64,000 bases of DNA, taken from contig NZ_KI421507.1 in the NCBI RefSeq assembly GCF_000473205.1, forward strand, positions 9,490 through 73,489, given 5' to 3'. The position numbers were made by a program, and so were the translations under genes. Below the pieces are notes generated by a model, which saw only the letters and a list, made by a program, of their open reading frames with translations, made no database searches and was not told the origin of the DNA. The stretch comes from Pseudophaeobacter arcticus DSM 23566. Its GTDB lineage: Bacteria > Pseudomonadota > Alphaproteobacteria > Rhodobacterales > Rhodobacteraceae. This document shows, piece after piece, positions 25,041-32,740 of the stretch. Every line of letters begins with the position of its first letter. Position 1 is the first letter of the stretch.

Positions 25041-27248
25041 ATGATCCGTGCATTCCATCGCTGGCCGGGTCTTCTGGCCATTGCCCTTGTCACAGCGCTC
25101 GCGCTCAGCGGCGCGGCGCTGTCCGTCTTCCCCGCGGCGGATCATCTGACCGCCCCGCAGGCCGAGGCGCGCCTGACGGTCGCGCAACTGTCCGAGCGTA
25201 TTCAGGCGGTCTATCCCACGGTCGAGCAAATTCGGCGCGCGCCCTCGGGCCGGATCACCGCCTATTGGTTCGACAACGACACCCCCGGTGCGGCGGTCAT
25301 TGATCCCGCAACGGGCGCGGGTGCGGGATCGGCCGATCCCAACCCGGTCGAGCGTTGGCTGACCAATTTCCACCGCTCGCTTTTGCTTGGCGATGGGGGC
25401 CGTCTTGTCATGGCGGCGGGGGCCTTGGCGATGTTGGTCCTGTCGGTTACCGGCGCGGCTCTGGTGGCGCGGCGCGCCGGTGGCTGGCGGCATTGGTTCG
25501 CCCCGCTGCGTGGGACAGTGCCGGGCCGCCTGCATGTAGAAATCGCCCGCATTGCGGTGATTGGTCTTGTGCTGTCCTCCGTGACAGCCCTTTGGATGGT
25601 CGCCGTCACCTTTGAGCTTCTCCCGGAAAACGCCGCCATGCCGGACTTCCCGGTGGAGGTCAGCGGTGAGACAGGCGCCGGCCTTGCGGATATGGCCTTG
25701 ATCGGCACCACGCCGGTGGCCTCGCTGCGGGAACTGAGCTTTCCCTATCCCGGCGATCCGACGGATGTCTTCACGCTCAAGACGGACCAGGGCACCGGGT
25801 ATCTCGATCAAGGTACTGGGGCGCTTCTGGCCTGGGCTGATCTGTCCCTGTGGGAGCGGATATCAGAAACGATCTACATGCTGCACACGGGGCAGGGAGC
25901 CGCAACGCTTGGGCTTGTGCTGGGGATCTTGGCGCTTGGCGTGCCGCTGATGGGGGGGACGGGCGTTCTGATCTGGCTGGCCGGGCGGCGTGGACGACCC
26001 CGTATCCGGGGCAACGTTGCCGCAGGACGGGCCGAGACCATCGTGCTGGTAGGCAGCGAGGGCGGCAGCACATGGAGCTTTGCCGCGACGCTTCACGCCG
26101 CGCTGACGCAGGCCGGACAAAGCGTGCATGTCGCGCCGATGTCAGCGTTCGACCCGGCCCGCTATGGCTACGCCGACCGGATGATTGTGCTGGCCGCAAC
26201 CTATGGCGACGGCGATGCGCCTGCCTCGGCAAAGGGGTTTCTGGATCGGTTGAACGCGCTTGATCGCGCGCCGGACAGTCCCTTGGCCGTTCTTGGTTTT
26301 GGCGACCGGAGCTTTCCAGCCTACTGCGCCTTTGCCAAGGCTGTCGCAGCGGCGGCACAGGCCAAAGGCTGGCCCGATCTTATGGCCATGGGCATGATCG
26401 ACCGCCAATCTCCGCAAGAATTCGCGCGCTGGGGGCGTGACCTGGGGCAGGCATTGGGGATCGAGCTTGACCTCATCCATAGGCCCATTTTGCCCAAGAC
26501 CAAGATGCTGACTCTGATCTCGCGTGGCGACTATGGCGCAGAGGTGCAGGCCCCGACGGCAATCCTGCGCTTTGCACTGCCGCGTGTTTCGCCGTGGCAG
26601 CGATTGGCCGGACAAGGCTTTGCCCGGTTCAACGCAGGCGATCTGATCGGCATCCTGCCCGAGGGCAGCCCGGTGCCGCGCCTCTATTCTCTCGCATCCG
26701 CCCACCGCGATGGATTTGTCGAAATCGTGGTCAAAAAGCACCCCGGCGGCCTGTGTTCGGGGCAACTTACCGCGTTGGAACCCGGCGACACCGTGACCGC
26801 CTTCTTGCGCCACAATCCCGATTTCCACCCGCGCCGTGACGACGCCCCCTTGATCCTGATCGGAGCGGGAACAGGGATCGGGCCCTTGGCAGGCTTTGTG
26901 CGCGGCAACGCGCGGCAGCGGCCCATTCACCTGTTTTTCGGGATGCGCCACCCAAGCAGCGATTTCCTTTATGGAGAGGCACTGCGTGACTGGCAGAGCA
27001 AAGGTTTGCTGACCCGGCTGATCACGGCGGTGTCGCGTGAGGCGCAGCCCCAATACGTTCAGGACGCGCTGCGCGGCGACGCCGCCCAGGTGGCCCAGCT
27101 GATCCGGGACGGAGCCCGCGTGATGGTCTGCGGCGGGCGGGATATGGCCGCAGGCGTCGCCGATACCCTGGCCGAGATACTCGCGCCCGCCGGGCTGACC
27201 CCCGCGACTCTGAAAGCAGAAGGACGATATGTCGAAGATGTCTACTAA
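25041..27248 (+). CDS. PepSY membrane protein fused to flavodoxin and FNR-type reductase
   Basis: This 735-residue protein has three parts. Residues 1-320 are a PepSY-associated membrane domain with four helices (about 10-32, 120-145, 165-192, 288-312). Residues about 335-470 form a flavodoxin-like FMN domain (IVLVGSEGGSTWSFA; AATYGDGDAPASAKGF). Residues about 490-735 form a CysJ/cytochrome-P450-reductase-like FAD and NAD(P)H module with RLYSLAS for FAD, LIGAGTGIGPLAGF for the nucleotide and VMVCGGRDMAAGV near the end. It should carry electrons from cytosolic NAD(P)H through FAD and FMN into the membrane. It overlaps the ApbE gene by 20 bp. Confidence 0.88.
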   Translation: MIRAFHRWPGLLAIALVTALALSGAALSVFPAADHLTAPQAEARLTVAQLSERIQAVYPTVEQIRRAPSGRITAYWFDNDTPGAAVIDPATGAGAGSADPNPVERWLTNFHRSLLLGDGGRLVMAAGALAMLVLSVTGAALVARRAGGWRHWFAPLRGTVPGRLHVEIARIAVIGLVLSSVTALWMVAVTFELLPENAAMPDFPVEVSGETGAGLADMALIGTTPVASLRELSFPYPGDPTDVFTLKTDQGTGYLDQGTGALLAWADLSLWERISETIYMLHTGQGAATLGLVLGILALGVPLMGGTGVLIWLAGRRGRPRIRGNVAAGRAETIVLVGSEGGSTWSFAATLHAALTQAGQSVHVAPMSAFDPARYGYADRMIVLAATYGDGDAPASAKGFLDRLNALDRAPDSPLAVLGFGDRSFPAYCAFAKAVAAAAQAKGWPDLMAMGMIDRQSPQEFARWGRDLGQALGIELDLIHRPILPKTKMLTLISRGDYGAEVQAPTAILRFALPRVSPWQRLAGQGFARFNAGDLIGILPEGSPVPRLYSLASAHRDGFVEIVVKKHPGGLCSGQLTALEPGDTVTAFLRHNPDFHPRRDDAPLILIGAGTGIGPLAGFVRGNARQRPIHLFFGMRHPSSDFLYGEALRDWQSKGLLTRLITAVSREAQPQYVQDALRGDAAQVAQLIRDGARVMVCGGRDMAAGVADTLAEILAPAGLTPATLKAEGRYVEDVY

Positions 27249-28173
27249 GCACACGCGCCACGCGCTGAACGGGGCGACCATGGGCACGCGCTGGTCTGCG
27301 CTGTTTTTTACGGCCCAGGGCCATGATCCAGAGCCAATCCAAGCGGCGCTACAGGCTGCCGTGGACGCGGTGGACGCCCAGATGTCCACCTGGAACAAGG
27401 CCAGCGACCTGATGCGCCTGAACGCCGCGCTCGTCGGCGATTGGGTTGCGGTGCCCGAACAGCTTCGAGAGGTCTTGCGCCTTGGGCTGGAGGCCGGGCG
27501 CGCCACCGGGGGGGCCTTTGATATCGGCATGGGCGATGCGGTGATGGCTTGGGGCTTTGGGCCGCAGGACGCCGCGCCAGACCGCATCCGCGAGGCGATG
27601 ACCGCCAACCGCCAACCGGCGCATACGGCGTTGGAGATTGCTGGGACCCATGTCCGCAAATCCGCGCCGGTTGCGCTCGATCTGAATGGCATCGCCAAGG
27701 GCTATGGTGTCGACCGGCTGGCCAACACCCTTCGCGCACATGGCATTGAGAATGCGCTCGTCGGGATCGATGGTGAAATGCGCGCGCTTGGGCTCCGACC
27801 GGACGGGCAAGCCTGGACCATCGCGGTCGAGGCACCGGACCCGGACCGGCGCGCGCCCCATTCCATTCTCGCGCTTGAGGAGGCTGCCGTGGCGACCTCG
27901 GGCGACTATCGCCACTGGATCGAGGTACAGGGCCGCCGTCTGTCGCACACGATGGACCCGGACCGCAGAGCACCTTTGCTTGCCTCGCCCGCCTCGGTCA
28001 CTGTGGTGGCGCGCACCTGCGCGGAGGCTGACGCCTGGGCGACGGCGCTCATGGTGATGGGATTCGAAAGGGGGGCTGCATGCGCCCAAAAGCGTGGTCT
28101 GAATGCCCTGTTCCAGCTGCGAGATGCTGACGGGGAAACGCGGAGCATGGGCGTTGGAAGACTGTTCCGTTGA
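27229..28173 (+). CDS. apbE: FAD:protein FMN transferase (ApbE family)
   Basis: This 314-residue protein starts inside the reductase gene (ATG at 27229), so the two are translated together. Family signatures visible are NGATMGTRWS, the DAQMSTWNKASDLMRLNA region, GGAFDIGMGDAVMAWGFG, LDLNGIAKGYGVDRLA and the metal/FAD site SHTMDPDRRAPL. The enzyme transfers FMN from FAD to a Thr/Ser on a secreted target using Mg. It has no obvious Sec signal or lipobox, which is unusual because ApbE proteins normally work in the periplasm. The likely target is the DUF2271 protein or another locus protein. Confidence 0.88.
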   Translation: MSKMSTKHTRHALNGATMGTRWSALFFTAQGHDPEPIQAALQAAVDAVDAQMSTWNKASDLMRLNAALVGDWVAVPEQLREVLRLGLEAGRATGGAFDIGMGDAVMAWGFGPQDAAPDRIREAMTANRQPAHTALEIAGTHVRKSAPVALDLNGIAKGYGVDRLANTLRAHGIENALVGIDGEMRALGLRPDGQAWTIAVEAPDPDRRAPHSILALEEAAVATSGDYRHWIEVQGRRLSHTMDPDRRAPLLASPASVTVVARTCAEADAWATALMVMGFERGAACAQKRGLNALFQLRDADGETRSMGVGRLFR

Positions 28174-28566
28174 GAGTGTGCGAGGATGGACCAATCCGAA
28201 GGGAGGGGAGTATACCGCATAAGGCATACCAATCTCAGAGACCGTAGGAAAAGTCCGTCTGGGGAAAGGGGAAGCGCGCCCTTCGACCGATTTATGCAAC
28301 AAGGCCGTTTGATGCGGTCAGTGATCCTGCACAGACTCGCGAAGACATTCCGCGCGTTTTGGTCACTATAAGCCGCAGCAGTTGCTGTGAGAGTTACGTG
28401 GATGCTTGGTAGGCACGGGGTCTTTCGCAAGAGTGCCAAGCAGGGTTTGTTCTGGTTGGTAAATGGCACTCATACCTGCAGTGGAGTCATGCCCCGTTGT
28501 TTACAAATCACCTGCCATCCGTCATCAGGCCGGGTGAGAAATCACTAGACTGCAAGCTGGCCAAGT
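28174..28566. other. Gap with right-hand IS-like end (28290-28306)
   Basis: The stretch between apbE and the chorismatase-like gene holds no supported gene. Positions 28290-28306 (reverse complement GGCCTTGTTGCATAAAT) mirror the left copy at 20954-20970. A TGCTTGG/CCAAGCA imperfect inverted repeat lies near 28401-28442. Confidence 0.5.
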
Positions 28567-29625
28567 ATGACATCTGAAGCAATGACCCGCCCACAAGAAA
28601 TTGAATATCGCCTTGGCGGAGCTCCTGCTGCACTTGGTGGAGCACAGGACTGCGTCTTTCAGGTGCACTACGGTCGTGCAGATTTTGTGGATGTTAGCAC
28701 ATCGCCCGCCAGAATGGGCATTGCAATGCAATCCGATGGCTGTCCTGTGGATCTTGTGGAAAATTGGTACGGCGACAGCAGCGCAGAGAAATCAACCGGG
28801 TCGATCCTGGACGGGCAGTTGCACTACATCGAGCTTGGGAATGAGATCCTGTATTTCGGAGAGCTTGGGCGGTTTGAGGATGTCGAGGCATCCAGCTATC
28901 AGTCCTACAATGCGATCCTTGATAGCCTGCAGCAGAAGGGATTTCACACTCTGGTGCGGTCATGGAACTTTATCCCGCAAATCAATCACAGCCCGGACGG
29001 CGCGATCGAGATCTATCAGCAGTTTTGCAAAGGTCGCGCATTGGCCTTTGACGCCCGCGGTATTGATGAGTTCCAGCTGCCGGCAGCCACGGGGATCGGG
29101 TCTTATGCTACTGCGATTACCGGCTATTTGATTGCGTCAAAGCGAGCGGGTTATCTGCATGTGGAAAACCCGTTGCAAAGCCCTGCCTACAAATACCCCC
29201 CCAAATTCGGACCCAAATCGCCCAGTTTTGCCAGGGGTACCTTGCACCTGGAATCAGATCCGGGCAGGGGGCGGGGTACCCGTTTTTTCCTGTCAGGGAC
29301 TGCCAGCATCAGAGGGGCAGAGACCATGTGGCCGGGCGATGTCCGTCGTCAGCTTAACACACTGATGGAAAACATCCGCTATCTGATTAGCGATGAAAAC
29401 CCACAGCTGGCGCAGCAGGGCCCAGCGATGAATTTGGCGGACTTTGATCACTTCAAGGTCTATTTCCGCCACGCCAAGGACTATGACATCATTCGCAGGC
29501 TTTTGCTTGAGGACTGGCAGATCCCAGCGGAGAAACTCCATTTTATGAATGTTGATATCTGTCGCTCAGATCTGTTGGTCGAGCTTGAGGGCTGTATCAA
29601 CGATACGGGCCCCGTCGAAGCGTAA
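28567..29625 (+). CDS. Chorismatase-family protein (FkbO/Hyg5/XanB2-like)
   Basis: This 352-residue protein shows family signatures HTLVRSWNFIPQIN near residue 140, the ENPLQSPAYKYPPKFGPKSP segment near 200 and FFLSGTASIRGAET near 238. Related enzymes split chorismate into pyruvate and an aromatic or diene acid; XanB2 makes hydroxybenzoates used as the xanthomonadin starter. Its stop and the ketoreductase stop are one base apart, so it converges on the polyene operon. It most likely supplies the aryl starter for the adjacent cluster. Whether the product is 3- or 4-hydroxybenzoate cannot be read. Confidence 0.85.
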   Translation: MTSEAMTRPQEIEYRLGGAPAALGGAQDCVFQVHYGRADFVDVSTSPARMGIAMQSDGCPVDLVENWYGDSSAEKSTGSILDGQLHYIELGNEILYFGELGRFEDVEASSYQSYNAILDSLQQKGFHTLVRSWNFIPQINHSPDGAIEIYQQFCKGRALAFDARGIDEFQLPAATGIGSYATAITGYLIASKRAGYLHVENPLQSPAYKYPPKFGPKSPSFARGTLHLESDPGRGRGTRFFLSGTASIRGAETMWPGDVRRQLNTLMENIRYLISDENPQLAQQGPAMNLADFDHFKVYFRHAKDYDIIRRLLLEDWQIPAEKLHFMNVDICRSDLLVELEGCINDTGPVEA

Positions 29626-29626
29626 C

Positions 29627-30343
29627 TTAGGAACAGCCCCCATCAATGCTGATCTGCTGGCCGGAAATGAACCCGGACTTGTCGCTCGCCAAATATCCGA
29701 CGAGGGCGGCAACTTCCGCGACTGTGCCGGCGCGCCGCGCTGGCGTCATTTTCACCAATTCGTCGTAGTTGCTAAGCTTGGTCGTTTCGACGGTGTCGAT
29801 CAGTCCCGGTGCCACCACATTGGCGGTGATGCCACGCGAGCCGTACTCCTGGGTCAAGGATTTCACCAGGGGCAGGAAACCTCCCTTTGCGGCGGCGTAG
29901 TTGGTCTGACCGCGATTGCCGCGTACAGCCGTCAGGGAAGACAGCGCAATAATGCGCCCCCATCTGCTGCGCAGCATGGGCATGATCAGCGGCCGGACAG
30001 CAGTGTAAAAGCTTGTCAGATTGAGGTCGATGACATTCTTCCAGTCGTCAAACTCCATCGCGGCAAAGGGTTTGTCGATCTGCCCGCCGACGCAATGCAC
30101 CACAACCTGTATCGGCGCCTCCGTCGCAAGCGCCTCCAGCTGGCTGGCGGCCTCGGGGGTCAGGATGTCCAGTTGCAGTGCCTCAGCGCTGCCACCATTT
30201 GCCGTGATGCCGTCCACGCAGGCCTGCGCCTGATCCAGGTTTCTGTTTGCATGAACAAAGACATGCATCCCCATTGCGGCCAGCTCATTACTCACGGCCT
30301 GCCCAATCGGACTGGATCCGCCTACCACCAAGGCCCGCTTCAT
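29627..30343 (-). CDS. Ketoreductase of the aryl-polyene cluster (SDR, FabG-like)
   Basis: This 238-residue short-chain dehydrogenase has the nucleotide-binding loop VVGGSSPIGQAV, NAG-equivalent region VVHCVGGQ, catalytic Ser in IALSSLTAVRG, and Y-x-x-x-K as NYAAAKGG. It would reduce the 3-keto group of ACP-bound polyene intermediates with NADPH, equivalent to ApeQ of aryl-polyene clusters. It is the last gene of the long minus-strand operon and overlaps the dehydratase gene by 4 bp. Confidence 0.88.
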   Translation of the reverse strand: MKRALVVGGSSPIGQAVSNELAAMGMHVFVHANRNLDQAQACVDGITANGGSAEALQLDILTPEAASQLEALATEAPIQVVVHCVGGQIDKPFAAMEFDDWKNVIDLNLTSFYTAVRPLIMPMLRSRWGRIIALSSLTAVRGNRGQTNYAAAKGGFLPLVKSLTQEYGSRGITANVVAPGLIDTVETTKLSNYDELVKMTPARRAGTVAEVAALVGYLASDKSGFISGQQISIDGGCS

Positions 30344-30765
30344 TCTGCTTCTCCCTGCATCTTGAGGGTCGCGCGCCCCTCGATATATTTTTGCCCCTGT
30401 GAACTGATCTCAAAGTTATAAAGGGCACCGTTGCCGTCAAAATGCAGCTGACGGGCTGTGATGTGCAGTGCCTCAGAACAATCGGAAACCGTGGAGGTCA
30501 TGAGGGTGACGTTTTGCAGACCAATCAGCAACCCGGTGTGGTTGCCCTTTAAATCCCCAATCGAGGCATGGGCGGCCGCTGCCTGGGCTCCCAATTCGAC
30601 CAGGTTGGCGGTGTAAAGGATACCATGAAGCCGCAGCGGGTAGTCCATATCCCCATGCGGCACGCCCAGACAGTGGATCTCTTCCTTGCTGACTGCGGTA
30701 ATCTGATCAATCAGCCGCATCGCGCCCTTGTGAGGCATGCGCTCCAATGCGTCGTTTAAGGTCAC
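30340..30765 (-). CDS. Hot-dog dehydratase, ApeP-like
   Basis: This 141-residue protein has MPHKGAMRLIDQITAVSKEE, the start typical of ApeP/FabA-Z-like 3-hydroxyacyl-ACP dehydratases in aryl-polyene clusters. The helix ANLVELGAQAAAAHASI is where the second catalytic residue region lies. In characterised systems ApeP pairs with ApeI to form the active dehydratase; the ApeI-like partner is at 36356-36658. It overlaps both neighbours by 4 bp. Confidence 0.82.
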   Translation of the reverse strand: MTLNDALERMPHKGAMRLIDQITAVSKEEIHCLGVPHGDMDYPLRLHGILYTANLVELGAQAAAAHASIGDLKGNHTGLLIGLQNVTLMTSTVSDCSEALHITARQLHFDGNGALYNFEISSQGQKYIEGRATLKMQGEAE

Positions 30766-31553
30766 AGCGCTGTCACCTCCAGGTTCAAATTCATCCTGCC
30801 ATTGAGGCCAAGCACTGTCTTGCCAGTGGCCGTTCCCGTCACGTTTTCAAACAGCGGCAGGATGGAAAACACCGGATTCAGGGTTGCAAGAGCCTCTTTG
30901 GCATAGCTGCTCTGGGGCGCTGTTTCGGCCTGCTGCACCAGTGAAAAGGCAATGCTGGCAATGGACTGGGGGCTTTGGTTGTTGGACAGGGCCAGACCGG
31001 CACTGGCGGGGCAGGTTAGGCGATGTGATGTATCTAGTGGCGCAGGTAGCGGCGCATCAAACAGGACAACACCAACAGGGCGCTGTTCCAACTGCACCTG
31101 CAGCAGGGCCTTCAGCAGGCTGGAACCGGCCGTATGATTGGCCCCGCAGATACTGGTGGCGGCAGTTTTGATGCGCTGCGCAATGGTCCACTGGCCCGAG
31201 GCCGCATTGTGCACCGAGTTCTGAAACCGGGTGGGTCGGATCGCCATGGTCGGGCCCCGCAGCGCTTCGAGGATCAGTTGCAGGGTTTCGCCTTCTCCAT
31301 AGGCAGAGCCAAAAACCCAGGCCGCATTCTCGGGCAGCGCTGGGGCGATGTCTTCGGCCGCCTGTATCGCCAGGAGCGTTTGTGGGCTGTAGCGCCGATG
31401 GGCGCGGGGAGGGATGCTTTCGGGGCTGGGTTTCCAGCCCTCGGGGAAGGTCGCAAAACTGGCCGTCGCAAGGGATTTTGCCAGGGGCTGGGTATTCTCT
31501 TTTGAGGGGGCGATCAGCGAAACGGCATCTACAAAGATCTGTGTATGGTTCAT
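30762..31553 (-). CDS. Ketosynthase-like chain-length factor, ApeC-like
   Basis: This 263-residue protein starts at the ATG giving MNHTQIFVDAV, overlapping the KS stop by 4 bp. It has a thiolase-like half-domain with the signature RFQNSVHNAASGQWTIAQR of 'beta-ketoacyl synthase chain length factor' proteins. It lacks the normal KS active-site nucleophile loop. It would dimerise with the following KS and set polyene length. Length (usually 230-260) fits the family. Confidence 0.82.
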   Translation of the reverse strand: MNHTQIFVDAVSLIAPSKENTQPLAKSLATASFATFPEGWKPSPESIPPRAHRRYSPQTLLAIQAAEDIAPALPENAAWVFGSAYGEGETLQLILEALRGPTMAIRPTRFQNSVHNAASGQWTIAQRIKTAATSICGANHTAGSSLLKALLQVQLEQRPVGVVLFDAPLPAPLDTSHRLTCPASAGLALSNNQSPQSIASIAFSLVQQAETAPQSSYAKEALATLNPVFSILPLFENVTGTATGKTVLGLNGRMNLNLEVTAL

Positions 31554-32740
31554 CGGCTGAACACCAATGCGCAGTTCGATCCGCCAAAGCCAAATGAGTT
31601 GCTGACGACATGCTTCAAAGGCGCGTTGCGGCACTGCGCTGCGACATTTGGCAGGACTTTGGGGTCCAATTGTTCGAGGCCGGGGTTGCCCGGAATAATG
31701 CCTTCTTCCAGCGCATAGAGGCTCAGCACGGCCTCTGCGGCACCAGCGGCGCCCAGGGTATGACCAATCGCGCCTTTCAGCGAGGAGGCGGGGACGTCAG
31801 CGCCGATCACCGAGCTGACGGCCTGTGCTTCTGCGGCGTCATTCACAATCGTGGCTGTCCCATGCAGATTAACGTAGTCGATTTCCCCTGCGGTGAGGCC
31901 GGCACGCTGTAGCGCCTGACGGATTGCTGCGGCGGCACCGGCGCCGTCTTCGGGAGGGGTGGACATATTGGTTCCATCCGAGCTTTCGCCAAAACCACTC
32001 ACTCGGATGCTGTTCTTACTGTCGCGTTCGACGATCAAAAAGGCTGCGGCCTCACCGATGGACAAGCCATCACGGTTGCTGTCACAGGGTTTGCAGGGGC
32101 TGCGTGAGATCAGTTCCAGGGATTCAAACCCATTGAGCGAAGTCAGGCAGAGACTGTCGACTCCGCCAACCAGAACCGCGTCACAAAGACCGGCCTCGAT
32201 GAGTTGATAGGCGTCTACCAAGGCCTTTGCAGAGGAGGAGCAGGCGGTTGAAATCGAATAGCTTGGACCCTGGAAATCCAGATAGTCCTGCAGGAAAGCC
32301 GCAACGGCCTGTTGGCTGTCATGATGGCGCATCGAATAGCTTTCGGGCATTGGAGCGTCATCATCGCGCGCGCGATAAACACGTTCCAGCATCTCAACGC
32401 CCGCAGTGGAGGTGCCCACGACAATGCCACAGCGTGTCGCGCCCCAATTTTCCCGCGTTGCCAGGGCAGCCTGAAAAAAACCATCGCTTTCCAGTGCGGC
32501 CAGGGCCAGGCGGTTGGCCCGGTTATCATAGGCGCTCAACTCTACTGGAAAGCAGAGGGCGGTCAGGTCATCAACTTCACCGAGAAAACAACTGAAGGGC
32601 AGGTCCAGGTTATGGTCTTCGCGCAATCCGGAGGTGCCATCACGTAGCGCGGTCACATGGGGAGTACGTCCCCGGCCCAGGCAGGAAACAAGCGTGCTAT
32701 GGGAAATGCCGATATCAGAGGCACCTGGTGTATTCGTCAT
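31550..32740 (-). CDS. Beta-ketoacyl-ACP synthase of the aryl-polyene cluster
   Basis: This 396-residue KS has all three catalytic residues: C167 in ISTACSSSAKAL, H293 in VNLHGTAT and H327 in GAIGHTLGAAGA. The C-terminal NSFGFGGSNC is also conserved. It would condense malonyl-ACP with the growing aryl chain. Its direct neighbour is the chain-length-factor partner, as in ApeO/ApeC pairs. It overlaps genes on both sides by 4 bp, so the complex is made from one transcript. Confidence 0.9.
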   Translation of the reverse strand: MTNTPGASDIGISHSTLVSCLGRGRTPHVTALRDGTSGLREDHNLDLPFSCFLGEVDDLTALCFPVELSAYDNRANRLALAALESDGFFQAALATRENWGATRCGIVVGTSTAGVEMLERVYRARDDDAPMPESYSMRHHDSQQAVAAFLQDYLDFQGPSYSISTACSSSAKALVDAYQLIEAGLCDAVLVGGVDSLCLTSLNGFESLELISRSPCKPCDSNRDGLSIGEAAAFLIVERDSKNSIRVSGFGESSDGTNMSTPPEDGAGAAAAIRQALQRAGLTAGEIDYVNLHGTATIVNDAAEAQAVSSVIGADVPASSLKGAIGHTLGAAGAAEAVLSLYALEEGIIPGNPGLEQLDPKVLPNVAAQCRNAPLKHVVSNSFGFGGSNCALVFSR

